Assembly (NCBI RefSeq): GCF_001715295.1
Contig: NZ_MDKB01000001.1
Location: forward strand, 1,043,090 to 1,107,089
Length of the DNA stretch: 64,000 nucleotides
Source of the DNA: Streptomyces griseus
GTDB taxonomy: Bacteria > Actinomycetota > Actinomycetes > Streptomycetales > Streptomycetaceae
Direction: 5' to 3'
Both the position numbers and the translations under genes were made by a program. The notes below the pieces were generated by a model. It saw only the letters and a list, made by a program, of their open reading frames with translations, did not search any database and had not been told where the DNA came from. Numbering within the stretch: the first letter of the stretch is position 1; every line of letters starts with the position of its first letter. Shown piece by piece: positions 17,259 to 26,674 of this stretch.

Positions 17259-18182
17259 TCAGCCCACCAGCTCGGCAGCGGCCCGCGCACAGCCCCAGGC
17301 CACCGTCACCCCGGCGCCGCCGTGCCCGTAGTTGTGCACCAGCAGCCCACCGCCCGGCAGCTCCTGCGTCTCGATCCGCACTCCCGCGTCCCGGGCGGGC
17401 CGTAGCCCGACCCGGTGACCGATGATCCGCGCCCCGGCTATCTCCGGCCGCACCCGCGCACAGCGCGCCACGATCTCCGCAGCGGTACGCGGATCCGGCT
17501 CCGTGCGCACGTCGTCCACCTCGGCGGTACCACCCAGGACCAGCCCGCCCGGCTGGGGGAAGAGGTACGTCGTCGCGCTCGAAGCCGGATCGGCCCGGGT
17601 GAACCACTCCTCGATGCCCGGGTTCTCCACCACCACCAGCTGCCCCCGCACCGGCCGTACCCCGGGGTCCGGTACCAGATCCCGCGCACCGAGCCCCGTG
17701 CAGTTGACGACCACGGGTGCCTCGGCCGCAGCCTCCGCGAAGCCACGCACCGTCCGCCTCTCGACCGCACCGCCCACTGCGGCCAGCCGGCCTTCCAGCC
17801 AGGCCAGGTGGACCGGCATGTCGATCAGCGGCAGCGTCATCCGCAGGCCCTCCGCCACCTCGGACACGTCATCGAGACCGCGGGCCCACGGTCCGAGCGC
17901 GGACAAGCGCTCACCCCCGTGCACCCCGGCGACCATCCGTACACCGGTCCGCCCGGGCCCGTCGGCCAGCTTCTGGTAGACCCGGAGCGTCTCCAGCGAC
18001 CAGTCACCGACACGGGCGGCGGGCTCGATCCGGTACGGCCACCACAACGCACCCGCCACCGCCGACGTCGTGGCCGAGGCCGCGACCCGCGACCAGACGC
18101 GTACCCGGTGGCCGCCCTCCGCCAGCAGCAGCGCCGTGGTCAGCCCGCTGACCCCGCCGCCCACCACGATCACATCCGTCAC
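17259..18182 (-). CDS. D-amino acid oxidase (FAD-dependent)
   Basis: A 307-residue flavoenzyme that deaminates D-amino acids to 2-oxo acids with H2O2 release. The N-terminus DVIVVGGGVSGLTTALLLAE is the dinucleotide-binding fold. The C-terminal HNYGHGGAGVTVAWGCA is the DAAO/DASPO signature. Substrate-binding Tyr/Arg region is in RVGLRPARDAGVRIET. Size fits the short bacterial form. GTG 18182 is preceded by GGGAGGGG. From memory the syntenic S. coelicolor gene (SCO6740) has been shown to be a DAAO. Confidence 0.9.
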   Translation of the reverse strand: MTDVIVVGGGVSGLTTALLLAEGGHRVRVWSRVAASATTSAVAGALWWPYRIEPAARVGDWSLETLRVYQKLADGPGRTGVRMVAGVHGGERLSALGPWARGLDDVSEVAEGLRMTLPLIDMPVHLAWLEGRLAAVGGAVERRTVRGFAEAAAEAPVVVNCTGLGARDLVPDPGVRPVRGQLVVVENPGIEEWFTRADPASSATTYLFPQPGGLVLGGTAEVDDVRTEPDPRTAAEIVARCARVRPEIAGARIIGHRVGLRPARDAGVRIETQELPGGGLLVHNYGHGGAGVTVAWGCARAAAELVG

Positions 18183-18293
18183 CGTGTTTACCCCTCCCGG
18201 ACCTCCCCCGGCGCCGGGGGCAGCAGGGGCCATGCTCCCATCCGCCGTCCGGCGGGAACACGGCCCCACCGGTTCGTTAGGATCGGCACCCTG

Positions 18294-19934
18294 ATGACTG
18301 CCACCCTCGTCGCCAAGGAACTCGCCGCCGGGCACGGCGACCGCACCCTCTTCGCCGGCCTCGACCTCGTCGTCGCGCCCGGTGACGTGATCGGTCTCGT
18401 CGGAGCCAACGGCGCCGGAAAGTCCTCCCTGCTCCGCCTGCTCGCCGGCCTCGACCGGCCGGAGGAGGGCGACATCCGGCTCTCCCCGCCCACCGCCACC
18501 GTCGGGCACCTCCCGCAGGAGCCCGAGCGCCGGGCGGGGGAGTCCGTTCGGGCGTTCCTCGCCCGCCGCACCGGGGTGGCCGACGCACAGGCCGCGATGG
18601 ACGCCGCGACCCAGGCCCTGGTCGACGGAGCGCCCGGCGCCGACGACGCGTACTCCGAGACCCTGGAGCGCTGGCTCGCCCTCGGCGGCGCCGACCTGGA
18701 CGAGCGGGCGGAGGAGGTGGCCGCCGACCTCGGCCTCACCGTCGGCCTCGACCTCCCGATGACCGCACTCTCCGGCGGCCAGGCGGCCCGCGCCGGCCTG
18801 GCCTCGCTCCTGCTCTCGCGCTACGACGTCTTCCTGCTCGACGAGCCCACCAACGACCTGGACCTCGACGGCCTGGAGCGGCTCGAGCGCTTCGTGTCCG
18901 GACTCCGGGCCGGCACCGTGGTCGTCAGCCACGACCGCGAGTTCCTGATGCGCACGGTCACCAAGGTCCTGGAACTCGACCTGGCCCAGCAGCAGATCAC
19001 CCTCTACGGCGGCGGCTACGCTTCCTATCTGGAGGAACGCGAGCGGGCGCGGGCGCACGCCCGCGAGGAGTTCGAGGAGTACGCCGACAAGCGCTCCGCG
19101 CTCGAAGGGCGCGCACAGACCCAGCGGGGCTGGATGGAGAAGGGCGTCAAGAACGCCCGGCGCAAGGCCACCGACAACGACAAGATCGGCCGCAAGTTCC
19201 GCAGCGAGGCCAGCGAGAAGCAGGCGGCGAAGGCCAGGCAGACCCAGCGCATGATCGAACGCCTCGACGTGGTCGAGGAACCGCGCAAGGAGTGGGAGCT
19301 GCGGATGGAGATCGCCTCCGCACCCCGCTCGGGATCGGTCGTCGCCACTCTCCGTGACGCCGTGGTCGCCCGCGGTGACTTCTGCTTCGGTCCCGCCACC
19401 CTGCAGATCGACTGGGCCGACCGTGTCGCCATCACGGGGGCCAACGGGTCGGGCAAGTCCACACTCCTCGCCGCGCTCCTCGGCCGGCTCCCGCTCGACG
19501 CGGGCCACGCCTCGCTCGGCTCGGGCGTCGTGGTGGGCGAGGTCGACCAGGCCCGCCGGCTGTTCCACGGGACGGAGAGCCTGCTGGACGCCTTCTGCGC
19601 GGCGGTCCCCGACACCGAGCCCGCCGAGGTCCGCACGCTCCTCGCCAAGTTCGGCCTGCGCGCCGACCACGTGCTGCGCCCCGCCACGACCCTCTCCCCG
19701 GGCGAACGCACGCGGGCGGGCCTCGCGCTCCTACAGGGCAGGGGAGTCAATCTCCTCGTTCTGGACGAGCCGACCAACCACCTGGACCTGCCCGCGATCG
19801 AGCAGCTGGAGTCGGCGCTCGACGCGTACACCGGGACCCTGCTGCTGGTCACGCACGACCGGCACATGCTCGACGCCGTCCACGTGAACCGCCGCGTCGA
19901 GGTCGCCGACGGCAAGGTCACCGAGGCCGGCTGA
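18294..19934 (+). CDS. ABC-F family ATPase (ribosome-associated)
   Basis: A 546-residue soluble protein with two ABC cassettes and no membrane domain. Walker A loops are GANGAGKSS (~40-48) and GANGSGKST (~380-388); signature motifs are LSGGQ and LSPGE; Walker B regions are VFLLDEPTNDLDLDG and LLVLDEPTNHLDLPA. The highly charged linker between them (GYASYLEERERARAHAREEF onward) is the P-site tRNA interaction motif region. Members act on stalled or antibiotic-bound ribosomes. Whether this one confers resistance is not decidable from sequence. It diverges from the DAAO gene with a 111-bp gap. Confidence 0.9.
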   Translation: MTATLVAKELAAGHGDRTLFAGLDLVVAPGDVIGLVGANGAGKSSLLRLLAGLDRPEEGDIRLSPPTATVGHLPQEPERRAGESVRAFLARRTGVADAQAAMDAATQALVDGAPGADDAYSETLERWLALGGADLDERAEEVAADLGLTVGLDLPMTALSGGQAARAGLASLLLSRYDVFLLDEPTNDLDLDGLERLERFVSGLRAGTVVVSHDREFLMRTVTKVLELDLAQQQITLYGGGYASYLEERERARAHAREEFEEYADKRSALEGRAQTQRGWMEKGVKNARRKATDNDKIGRKFRSEASEKQAAKARQTQRMIERLDVVEEPRKEWELRMEIASAPRSGSVVATLRDAVVARGDFCFGPATLQIDWADRVAITGANGSGKSTLLAALLGRLPLDAGHASLGSGVVVGEVDQARRLFHGTESLLDAFCAAVPDTEPAEVRTLLAKFGLRADHVLRPATTLSPGERTRAGLALLQGRGVNLLVLDEPTNHLDLPAIEQLESALDAYTGTLLLVTHDRHMLDAVHVNRRVEVADGKVTEAG

Positions 19935-20036
19935 GAGGCCGCCCGGTTCCAGGCCCCCGCGAGCGCGTCACCGCGCCCGGCCTTCCGCCCGGAGCCCGCC
20001 GGACGGGCGGGGATGCGGCGAGGCCGGTGCGCGGAC

Positions 20037-20066
20037 GGGCGGGCAGGAGTGACCTCCCGCCCGCCC
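20037..20066. terminator. Bidirectional terminator between the ABC-F and tex genes
   Basis: GGGCGGGCAGGAG (20037-20049) pairs with CTCCCGCCCGCCC (20054-20066) at 12 of 13 positions around a TGAC loop. It lies between convergent genes, nine bases from the tex stop codon. Confidence 0.75.
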
Positions 20067-20074
20067 GCCTCTGC

Positions 20075-22513
20075 TCAGTGCTTACGGCCGCCCGGTTCGG
20101 AGCCCCCCAGCCCGGCCCGCCGCAACGCGTCCGCCATCGCGCTGTTGGCCGGCGCGGCCGCCGGACGCGGAGCGCCGCCCTGGCCGCCGCCGCGCCGGTC
20201 CCCGCCCTGGCCGCCGCCCTGACGGGCCCCCTGGCCGCCGTTCCTGCCCTGCCGCTGGCGCGGCGGACGATCGCCGCCGCCCTGCCCGGCCTTCTCGCGG
20301 CGGGGGCCCTGACCACCGCCCTGGGAGGCCCCCGCCTCGTCGTCCAGCCGCAGCGTCAGCGAGATGCGCTTACGCGGGATGTCGACCTCCATGACCTTGA
20401 CCTTCACCACGTCGCCCGGCTTCACGACGTCCCGCGGGTCCTTGACGAACGTCCGCGACATGGCCGACACATGCACCAGGCCGTCCTGGTGGACGCCGAT
20501 GTCCACGAAGGCGCCGAAGGCGGCGACGTTCGTGACGACCCCTTCGAGCACCATCTCGGGAGCGAGGTCGCCGATCTTCTCGACGCCCTCCCTGAAGGTG
20601 GCCGTCCGGAAGGCCGGCCGCGGGTCGCGGCCCGGCTTCTCCAGCTCCCGCAGGATGTCCGTCACCGTCGGCAGGCCGAACTTATCGTCCACGAAGTCGT
20701 CGGGCCTGAGCGACCGCAGGACGCCGGTGTTGCCGATCAGTGCGGCGACGTCACCGCCCGTCCGCTTCACCATGGTCCGCACCACCGGGTAGGCCTCCGG
20801 GTGGACACTCGACGCGTCCAGCGGGTCGTCGCCCTCCCGGATCCGGAGGAAGCCCGCACACTGCTCGTACGCCTTCGGTCCCAGGCGCGGCACGTCCTTC
20901 AGGGCCCGGCGGGAGCGGAACGGGCCGTGCGCGTCCCGGTGCGCCACGATGTTCTCGGCCAGCCCCGCACCGATGCCCGACACCCGTGAGAGCAGCGGCG
21001 CCGAGGCGGTGTTGACGTCGACTCCCACACCGTTCACGCAGTCCTCGACCACCGCGTCCAGCGACCGCGACAGCTTCACCTCGGACAGGTCGTGCTGGTA
21101 CTGGCCGACGCCGATCGACTTCGGGTCGATCTTCACGAGCTCGGCCAGCGGGTCCTGCAGCCGCCGTGCGATCGACACGGCGCCCCGCAACGAGACGTCC
21201 ATGTCGGGGAGTTCCTGTGAGGCGAAGGCCGACGCCGAGTACACGGAGGCGCCGGCCTCCGACACCATCACCTTGGTGAGCTTGAGTTCGGGGTGTCTCT
21301 CGCACAGTTCACCGGCGAGCTTGTCCGTCTCGCGGGACGCCGTGCCGTTGCCGATCGCGATCAGGTCGACGTGGTGCTCCCGCGCGAGCCGCTCCAGCGT
21401 CGCCAGCGCCTGGTCCCACTTGTTCGCCGGCACGTGCGGGTGGATGACGTCCGTCGCGACCACCTTGCCGGTCGCGTCCACCACGGCCACCTTCACACCC
21501 GTACGGAAACCCGGGTCGAGCCCGAGCGTCGCCCGCGTCCCCGCGGGGGCGGCCAGCAGCAGATCACGCAGGTTCGACGCGAAGACGCGTACCGCCTCGT
21601 CCTCCGCCGCGGTACGCAGCCGCAACCGCAGATCGATTCCCAGATGCACGAGGATCCTGGTCCGCCAGGCCCAGCGCACCGTGTCGCCCAGCCACGCGTC
21701 CCCCGGCCGGCCGCGGTCCGCGACACCGAACCGGCGGGCGATCATGCTCTCGTACGCCGACGGGCCCGGCCGGTCGGCGTCCGCCGGGTCCTCGGGCTCC
21801 AGGACGAGATCGAGGACGTCCTCCTTCTCGCCCCGGAGCATCGCCAGCACGCGGTGGGAGGGAAGAGCGGTGAACGCCTCGCCGAAGTCGAAGTAGTCGG
21901 CGAACTTGGCGCCCACCTCCTCCTTGCCCTCCCGCACCCTGGCGACCACCCGGCCGCGCGACCACATGCGTTCACGCAGCTCACCGGTGAGGTCGGCGTC
22001 CTCCGAGAAACGCTCGGTCAGGATGGCGCGCGCACCGTCCAGCGCCGCCGCCGCGTCGGCCACTCCCCGGGCTTCATCGACGAACGCGCCCGCCGCGGCG
22101 CGCGGATCGGTGGACGGGTCGCCCAGCAGCCGGTCGGCGAGCGGTTCGAGCCCCGCCTCGCGTGCGATCTGAGCCTTCGTCCGGCGTTTGGGCTTGAAGG
22201 GAAGATAGATGTCCTCGAGCCGCGCCTTGGTGTCGGCCGCCCTGATCCGCGCCTCCAGCGCCGGGTCCAGCTTGCCCTGCTCGCGTACGGACTCCAGGAC
22301 CGCCGTACGACGGTCCTCGAGCTCCCGCAGGTACCGCAGCCGTTCCTCGAGCGTGCGCAGCTGCGCGTCGTCGAGCATCTCGGTCGCTTCCTTGCGGTAG
22401 CGCGCGATGAACGGCACGGTCGACCCGCCGTCGAGCAGCTCGACGGCCGCCCTCACCTGACGCTCGCGTACGCCGAGTTCCTCGGCGATCCTGCCTTCGA
22501 TGGACGTCGTCAC
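20075..22513 (-). CDS. tex: Tex-family RNA-binding transcription accessory protein
   Basis: A protein of 812 residues. Tex proteins bind nucleic acids and associate with transcription complexes. In order: N-terminal helical Tex region (EGRIAEELGVRERQVRAAVE), a YqgF-like RNase-H fold (TLGLDPGFRTGVKVAVVDAT), helix-hairpin-helix motifs (VGVDVNTASAPLLSRVSGIG), and an S1 RNA-binding domain at about residues 653-720 (GVVTNVAAFGAFVDIGVHQD). The last ~90 residues are a disordered Gly/Gln/Arg tail with GGGQGG-type repeats, longer than in E. coli or Bordetella Tex. GTG 22513 is chosen at the conserved N-terminus. Confidence 0.92.
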   Translation of the reverse strand: MTTSIEGRIAEELGVRERQVRAAVELLDGGSTVPFIARYRKEATEMLDDAQLRTLEERLRYLRELEDRRTAVLESVREQGKLDPALEARIRAADTKARLEDIYLPFKPKRRTKAQIAREAGLEPLADRLLGDPSTDPRAAAGAFVDEARGVADAAAALDGARAILTERFSEDADLTGELRERMWSRGRVVARVREGKEEVGAKFADYFDFGEAFTALPSHRVLAMLRGEKEDVLDLVLEPEDPADADRPGPSAYESMIARRFGVADRGRPGDAWLGDTVRWAWRTRILVHLGIDLRLRLRTAAEDEAVRVFASNLRDLLLAAPAGTRATLGLDPGFRTGVKVAVVDATGKVVATDVIHPHVPANKWDQALATLERLAREHHVDLIAIGNGTASRETDKLAGELCERHPELKLTKVMVSEAGASVYSASAFASQELPDMDVSLRGAVSIARRLQDPLAELVKIDPKSIGVGQYQHDLSEVKLSRSLDAVVEDCVNGVGVDVNTASAPLLSRVSGIGAGLAENIVAHRDAHGPFRSRRALKDVPRLGPKAYEQCAGFLRIREGDDPLDASSVHPEAYPVVRTMVKRTGGDVAALIGNTGVLRSLRPDDFVDDKFGLPTVTDILRELEKPGRDPRPAFRTATFREGVEKIGDLAPEMVLEGVVTNVAAFGAFVDIGVHQDGLVHVSAMSRTFVKDPRDVVKPGDVVKVKVMEVDIPRKRISLTLRLDDEAGASQGGGQGPRREKAGQGGGDRPPRQRQGRNGGQGARQGGGQGGDRRGGGQGGAPRPAAAPANSAMADALRRAGLGGSEPGGRKH

Positions 22514-22608
22514 GGTTTTCCCGACTCGCCTTCTCGTACTGGCTCTGCTGGCTGTGCCACTGGGGACCCCATTCGCGGTGGTCCCCTTCGCCTGCATTGT
22601 GCCGGGTG

Positions 22609-22652
22609 GCCGGGGGCCGTGTCGCGTGACCTCCACCGACACGGCCCCCGGC
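22609..22652 (-). terminator. Strong intrinsic terminator between the LPFR gene and tex
   Basis: A perfect 16-bp stem (22609-22624 with 22637-22652) closes a 12-base loop, directly after the LPFR stop codon. It should separate that short operon from tex. Confidence 0.85.
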
Positions 22653-22662
22653 GCGTCCTCTT

Positions 22663-22794
22663 CTACGCGCGCCGGGTCCTGCCACCGCGCGACGCGCCGC
22701 CGAACAGGCTTGCCAGAAGCCTGAACGGCAGGGTCACCACGGTGGCCACGGCGGAACCGACGGAACTCAGCGCGTGGGAGATCGCACGGAACAC
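22663..22794 (-). CDS. LPFR-type small protein (43 aa)
   Basis: GTG at 22794 is preceded by a perfect AAGGAGG. The product starts MFRAISHALSSVGSAVATVV, then has TLPFRLLASLFGGASRGG and a basic end TRRA. This matches small Streptomyces proteins known by an LPFR motif. Residues 8-33 are amphipathic to hydrophobic, suggesting a membrane-surface peptide. Function unknown. It lies 82 bp downstream of the SCO6745-family gene on the same strand. Confidence 0.75.
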   Translation of the reverse strand: MFRAISHALSSVGSAVATVVTLPFRLLASLFGGASRGGRTRRA

Positions 22795-22875
22795 GGGTGC
22801 CTCCTTCGTCGGGGTGTGCCCGAGGGCTGTCCCCTGTCGCGTACTCCGTACCGGACGCCCTAAACGCCCCCGCGC

Positions 22876-23739
22876 TCAGCCCTTGCCGACCAGATCCTCC
22901 GGGTACGCGCCGGCCGAGGCCGCCGCGAACAGGAAGCCGCGCCCCAGCTCCGTGAGCCGGGCCACCCCGTCCGTGCCCAGATGCTCGTACGGCGCCGCGT
23001 CCATCCGGTCCGTCGCCTCCTCCAGCTCCGCCCGCAGCGCGGTGCCCGCCTCCGTCAGCTCGCCCTCGGCGTCCAGCAGACCGCGCCCGCGCAGCCGCTC
23101 CGCGGCGGCGTCCCAGTCCGCGCGCCGCCACCCGCGGGTGGCCAGGACCCAGCGCGGCGACATGCCCTTGCCCGTCGCGGTGTGGCTGACCAGGGCCTCC
23201 AGCGGATCGAGGTCCGCGGTGAGCAGCGCGGCGAGATGGGCGTCACCACGGTGCTCGCGCAGCAGCGTGGCCGCGTGCCAGTACGCCAGGTGCGAGGGCT
23301 CCGGCACCGGCAGGTCGGCGTGGGCGGCGTACAGCGGGCGGGCGTGCCGCGTGCACGCCTCCGTCGCGCGCAGGGCCAGTTCCGCCGCCTCCGTCATCTC
23401 GGCGGAGGCGATGATCTCCTCGCCGAGCACCCGGCGCAGTGTCGCGTCGGCGGCCCGGAGCCGCGCGTCGAGCACCGCCGCGGGCGATGCGACCGCCCAC
23501 ACGCCGGGCAGGTGGCGGGCCACCAGCTCGTGGTTGAAGTTGTAGAAGGCGGCCGTGACCGTGCCCGGGCCGACGGCGCCCAGTGCGGCGCCGCGCGCGG
23601 CGAAGTAGGCGGCGCGCGGGTCCTCGATGCCCAGCCGTGCGAGCTCCTCGGCCAGGTCGGGGGAGAAGTAGACGGTCGAGTGCAGCGGGTTGAGGGCGTT
23701 GTGGCAGCGCCGGCCGGCGCGCGGCGGGAGAGTGCTCAT
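22876..23739 (-). CDS. SCO6745-family (SalK-like) protein, function unknown
   Basis: A 287-residue protein starting MSTLPPRAGRRCHNALNPLH. It is the family named after the S. coelicolor locus in this same position. All-helical composition is predicted, with a C-terminal winged-helix-like stretch (RLRGRGLLDAEGELTEAGTA) as in helix-turn-helix proteins. The conserved motif FYNFNHELVARHLPGVW lies in the first third. I know no biochemical role. ATG 23739 is used; GTG 23748 is a weaker option. Only 10 bp separate it from the upstream enoyl-CoA hydratase, so they are co-transcribed. Confidence 0.7.
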   Translation of the reverse strand: MSTLPPRAGRRCHNALNPLHSTVYFSPDLAEELARLGIEDPRAAYFAARGAALGAVGPGTVTAAFYNFNHELVARHLPGVWAVASPAAVLDARLRAADATLRRVLGEEIIASAEMTEAAELALRATEACTRHARPLYAAHADLPVPEPSHLAYWHAATLLREHRGDAHLAALLTADLDPLEALVSHTATGKGMSPRWVLATRGWRRADWDAAAERLRGRGLLDAEGELTEAGTALRAELEEATDRMDAAPYEHLGTDGVARLTELGRGFLFAAASAGAYPEDLVGKG

Positions 23740-23749
23740 ACCCCGCACG

Positions 23750-24550
23750 TTACCGACTGGTTGGTACGCCGGGTGGTCCGGGGCCGACCGAAGGTTCCGC
23801 GGTCCAGGTGAAGCGGGGCTCCCGGCGCTCCAGGAAGGCGGTGACGCCCTCCGCGGTGTCGCCGCTCCCGCGAGCCTGGGCCGACCAGTGGCCGTCCCGG
23901 TCCTGCCGGCCGTCGGCGAACTCCTTCGCCGCGGCCTGGGTCAGCTGGGAGCGCGAGGCGAGGACCCGGGCGAACGCCCGTGCACGGGCGTCGAGCCCGC
24001 CCGCCGGCAGCACCTCGTCCACCAGCCCGGTCCGCAGGGCGCGCTCGGTCCCGATCAGCTCCCCGGAGTAGAGCAGGTACTTCGCCGTGGCCGGCCCGAC
24101 CAGCGAGACGAGCCGCCGGGTGGACGAGGAGGGGTAGACGACGCCCAGCTTGGCAGGGGTGACCCCGAAGGAGGCGCCCTCCTCCGCGAAGCGGAGATCA
24201 CAGGCCGCCGCCAGCTGGCTGCCGCCGCCGACGCAGTACCCGCGCACGGCGGCGAGGGTCGGCCGGGTGAACGCCGCCAGGGCCTCCTCGGCCCGGACGG
24301 CGAGTTCCTGCGGCCGGCTACCGGGATCCCGGAGCGAGGATATGTCCGCGCCGGCGCAGAACGTGTCCCCGGCGCCGGTGAGGACGAGTACCCGCACCGA
24401 GCTGTCGGCCGCCAGCCGGTCCAGGAGAGGGGGCAGGGCCTGCCACATGCCGGCGGTCATCGCGTTGCGCTTGGCGGGGTTGCTGATGACCACGGTGGCG
24501 ACGCCGTCCACGACGGTGTGCTCCAGCCGCGGCTCTCCCTGGGGGTCCAT
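23750..24550 (-). CDS. Enoyl-CoA hydratase/isomerase family protein
   Basis: A 266-residue crotonase-fold protein. The oxyanion-hole segments are DTFCAGADISSL and RGYCVGGGSQLAAACDLRFA; SFGVTPAKLGVVYPSSSTRR lies where hydratases carry the second catalytic Glu. Here that position appears to be non-acidic (AKLGVVYP), so the chemistry may be isomerase or hydrolase-like rather than classical hydration. It leads a short operon with the SCO6745-family gene. The start is ATG 24550; a longer frame exists upstream but lacks family residues. Confidence 0.8.
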   Translation of the reverse strand: MDPQGEPRLEHTVVDGVATVVISNPAKRNAMTAGMWQALPPLLDRLAADSSVRVLVLTGAGDTFCAGADISSLRDPGSRPQELAVRAEEALAAFTRPTLAAVRGYCVGGGSQLAAACDLRFAEEGASFGVTPAKLGVVYPSSSTRRLVSLVGPATAKYLLYSGELIGTERALRTGLVDEVLPAGGLDARARAFARVLASRSQLTQAAAKEFADGRQDRDGHWSAQARGSGDTAEGVTAFLERREPRFTWTAEPSVGPGPPGVPTSR

Positions 24551-24630
24551 GCGCCGGATGCTATCCGCAGGGTCCAAACCTATGATCAAGGAGGGGTCAC
24601 GAAGCGGACGCACACCGTGAGGAGCTGTCG

Positions 24631-25218
24631 ATGGCCGGACCCACGACCGAGGGCAGGAAGCTCCACCGCAGGTTCGGCGGACTGACCCTGCTGGGCGTCC
24701 TGCTGGTCGTCGCCGGGCTCGTCGGCCTCGTCTACACCGGCGTCGCCACCCTCACCTCGATGATCCTCTTCGGCTGGCTGCTCCTGATCGGCGGGCTCGT
24801 CGGCCTCCTCCACGCGATCGAGGCGCGCGGCACGCCGTACTTCTGGCTGGGCGTGGTGGTCGCCGCCCTGAACATCGCCGCCGGGGTCGTCGTCATCCGC
24901 CATCCGGGTGGTACGGCCGAGGCCCTGACGATGTTCGCCGCGCTGCTGTTTCTCACCGGCGGGGTCTTCCGGCTGGTCGGCAGCGTGGTCGTACGCGGCC
25001 CGCAGTTCGGCTGGACCCTGCTGCAGGGGGCTTTCGGGCTGCTGCTGGGACTGCTGGTGCTCTTCGACTGGCCGCACAGCAGCCTCTACGTACTCGGCCT
25101 GTTCTTCTCGCTGGCCCTGCTCTTCGACGGGCTCGGGCTGATCGCCGTCGGGATCGGCGGGCGCCGTATCGTCAGCCTGGTGGAGGACCGGTTCACGCCC
25201 GAAGAGGACCAGAAGTAG
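24631..25218 (+). CDS. HdeD/DUF308 family membrane protein
   Basis: A 195-residue integral membrane protein with six predicted helices in three similar pairs: LTLLGVLLVVAGLVGLVYTG, MILFGWLLLIGGLVGLLHAI, WLGVVVAALNIAAGVVVI and so on. DUF308 proteins include E. coli HdeD, tied to acid resistance; the Streptomyces role is unknown. ATG 24631 is preceded by GAGGAGC. The Lys/Glu-rich C-terminus ends EEDQK. It stands alone. Confidence 0.85.
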   Translation: MAGPTTEGRKLHRRFGGLTLLGVLLVVAGLVGLVYTGVATLTSMILFGWLLLIGGLVGLLHAIEARGTPYFWLGVVVAALNIAAGVVVIRHPGGTAEALTMFAALLFLTGGVFRLVGSVVVRGPQFGWTLLQGAFGLLLGLLVLFDWPHSSLYVLGLFFSLALLFDGLGLIAVGIGGRRIVSLVEDRFTPEEDQK

Positions 25219-25366
25219 TCCGATCGCCTGACGCCTTCACACTCGAACGGTCATTTTCCTTCTGTCCATGGCCACTTGTGGTCAAGGGTGAGGTGCGCAC
25301 CACGCTGTTCCCGACACTCGTCACCCGGTGGTCAGTGAGGTGCGAGTCGAGAGCGGGTGCCGGTCC

Positions 25367-25822
25367 ATGGAGAGCCGCGGGAGTGTTTCGGCCCATCCGG
25401 TGCCGTACGGGAGCGTGTGGCGGTTCACCGCGCCCGCCGTCGACGCCTCGGTGCCGCAGGCCCGGCACGCGGTGCGCGACCTGCTGCACCGGCAGGCCGT
25501 ACCCGTGGACGGCGACCTCCTCCACGGCCTGCTGGTCATCGTGTCCGAACTGGTCACCAACGTGGTCCGGCACGCGGCGCTGCTCTCACCCGAGTTCGCC
25601 GTGGAGGTGGCCGTCGGGGCGGGGTGGATCAGGGTCTGCGTCGAGGACGACCATCCCTACCGCCCCACGGCCCTGGTCACGGACCACGGGCAGACGGGCG
25701 GTCGGGGGCTGCTGCTCGTGCGGGAGATCACCGCCGAGGCGGGCGGAACCTGCGACGTGGAGCACACGACCGGCGGCGGCAAGGTCGTCTGGGCGGCGCT
25801 GCCGCTCCCGACACGGCTCTGA
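25367..25822 (+). CDS. Single-domain HATPase (RsbW/SpoIIAB-like)
   Basis: A 151-residue protein with only the GHKL ATPase domain. N box: VIVSELVTNVVRHA (Glu61, Asn65). G1: VCVEDDHPYRP. G2: GQTGGRGLLLVREI (111-114). Streptomyces carries dozens of such anti-sigma-factor-like kinases, many uncharacterised. No partner anti-anti-sigma or sigma gene adjoins it. ATG 25367 is chosen; an upstream GTG at 25328 would add 13 residues. Confidence 0.8.
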   Translation: MESRGSVSAHPVPYGSVWRFTAPAVDASVPQARHAVRDLLHRQAVPVDGDLLHGLLVIVSELVTNVVRHAALLSPEFAVEVAVGAGWIRVCVEDDHPYRPTALVTDHGQTGGRGLLLVREITAEAGGTCDVEHTTGGGKVVWAALPLPTRL

Positions 25823-25873
25823 CCGCCCGGCGCTCCCGGCCCGGTACTCTACGCCGGAGCTCTTCGCACGGTC

Positions 25874-26467
25874 TCACCAGCCCGCGGACGCTCCCGTCAG
25901 CTCCCTGATCGCCGGCCGGGCCGCGTCGAGAACCGTCATGAACCACGCCGAGAACGGTGTGGCGGCATGACGTGCGGCCAGCTCGTCGGCGGTCACGAAG
26001 GCCGTCTCACCGACCTCCTCCGGGTCCGGCCGCAGCCGCTCCTGCGCCATCCCGACGAACAGATGGTTGAACTCCTGCTCCACCAGGCCCGACGCCGGGT
26101 CGGGGTGGTTGTACCGGACGGTCCCGGCCTCGGCGAGCAGCGAGGGCGAGATCCCCAGCTCCTCGTACGTACGCCGGGCCGCCGCCGCGAAGGGCGCCTC
26201 ACCCGGGTACGGATGACCGCAGCAGGTGTTCGACCAGACACCGGGGGAGTGGTACTTGCCGAGGGCGCGGCGCTGCAGCAGCAGCCGCCCCCGCTCGTCG
26301 AAGAGGAAGACGGAGAAGGCCCGGTGCAGCTGACCGGGGGCCTGGTGGGCGGCGAGCTTCTCCGCGGTACCGATGGTGGTGCCGTCCTCGTCGACCAGTT
26401 CGAGCATGATCGCGTCTGCTGTGCCGTTCGGCGAACTGTGCGCCGCGGTGGCTGGTGTGGTCGGCAT
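25874..26467 (-). CDS. idi: Isopentenyl-diphosphate delta-isomerase, type I
   Basis: A 197-residue Nudix-fold enzyme that interconverts IPP and DMAPP. The catalytic Cys lies in SNTCCGHPYPGE (Cys83), the metal-binding Glu in VEQEFNHLFVG (130, 132), and the Nudix-like RRTYEELGI helix follows. It supplies DMAPP for prenyl chain synthesis and so supports the hopanoid cluster 11 kb downstream, although it is not part of that operon. Of two ATGs, 26467 is preferred because GAAGG sits six bases upstream. Confidence 0.93.
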   Translation of the reverse strand: MPTTPATAAHSSPNGTADAIMLELVDEDGTTIGTAEKLAAHQAPGQLHRAFSVFLFDERGRLLLQRRALGKYHSPGVWSNTCCGHPYPGEAPFAAAARRTYEELGISPSLLAEAGTVRYNHPDPASGLVEQEFNHLFVGMAQERLRPDPEEVGETAFVTADELAARHAATPFSAWFMTVLDAARPAIRELTGASAGW

Positions 26468-26674
26468 ACCCATCCTTCGCTTTGGTTCCCGGCCTCGTGC
26501 GCCGGGCCCCTCGAGTGCGGTCAAGTCTGCCGTACAAAAGCCGCTTGTCCGCACTACGGGTGTGGGCATGTCCGCCCCGCCGTACCCCGTGGGGGCGGCG
26601 GGGCGGACACCGCGCGGGACTCCGAAGGCCGTCGGCGCCGGGATCATGCCCGCCGGGACCGGAACGGAACCGTC

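Noticed and set aside
17259..19670. One long minus-strand frame covering DAAO and beyond
   Set aside because: Only the part below 18182 has the oxidase; the rest is antisense to the ABC-F gene.
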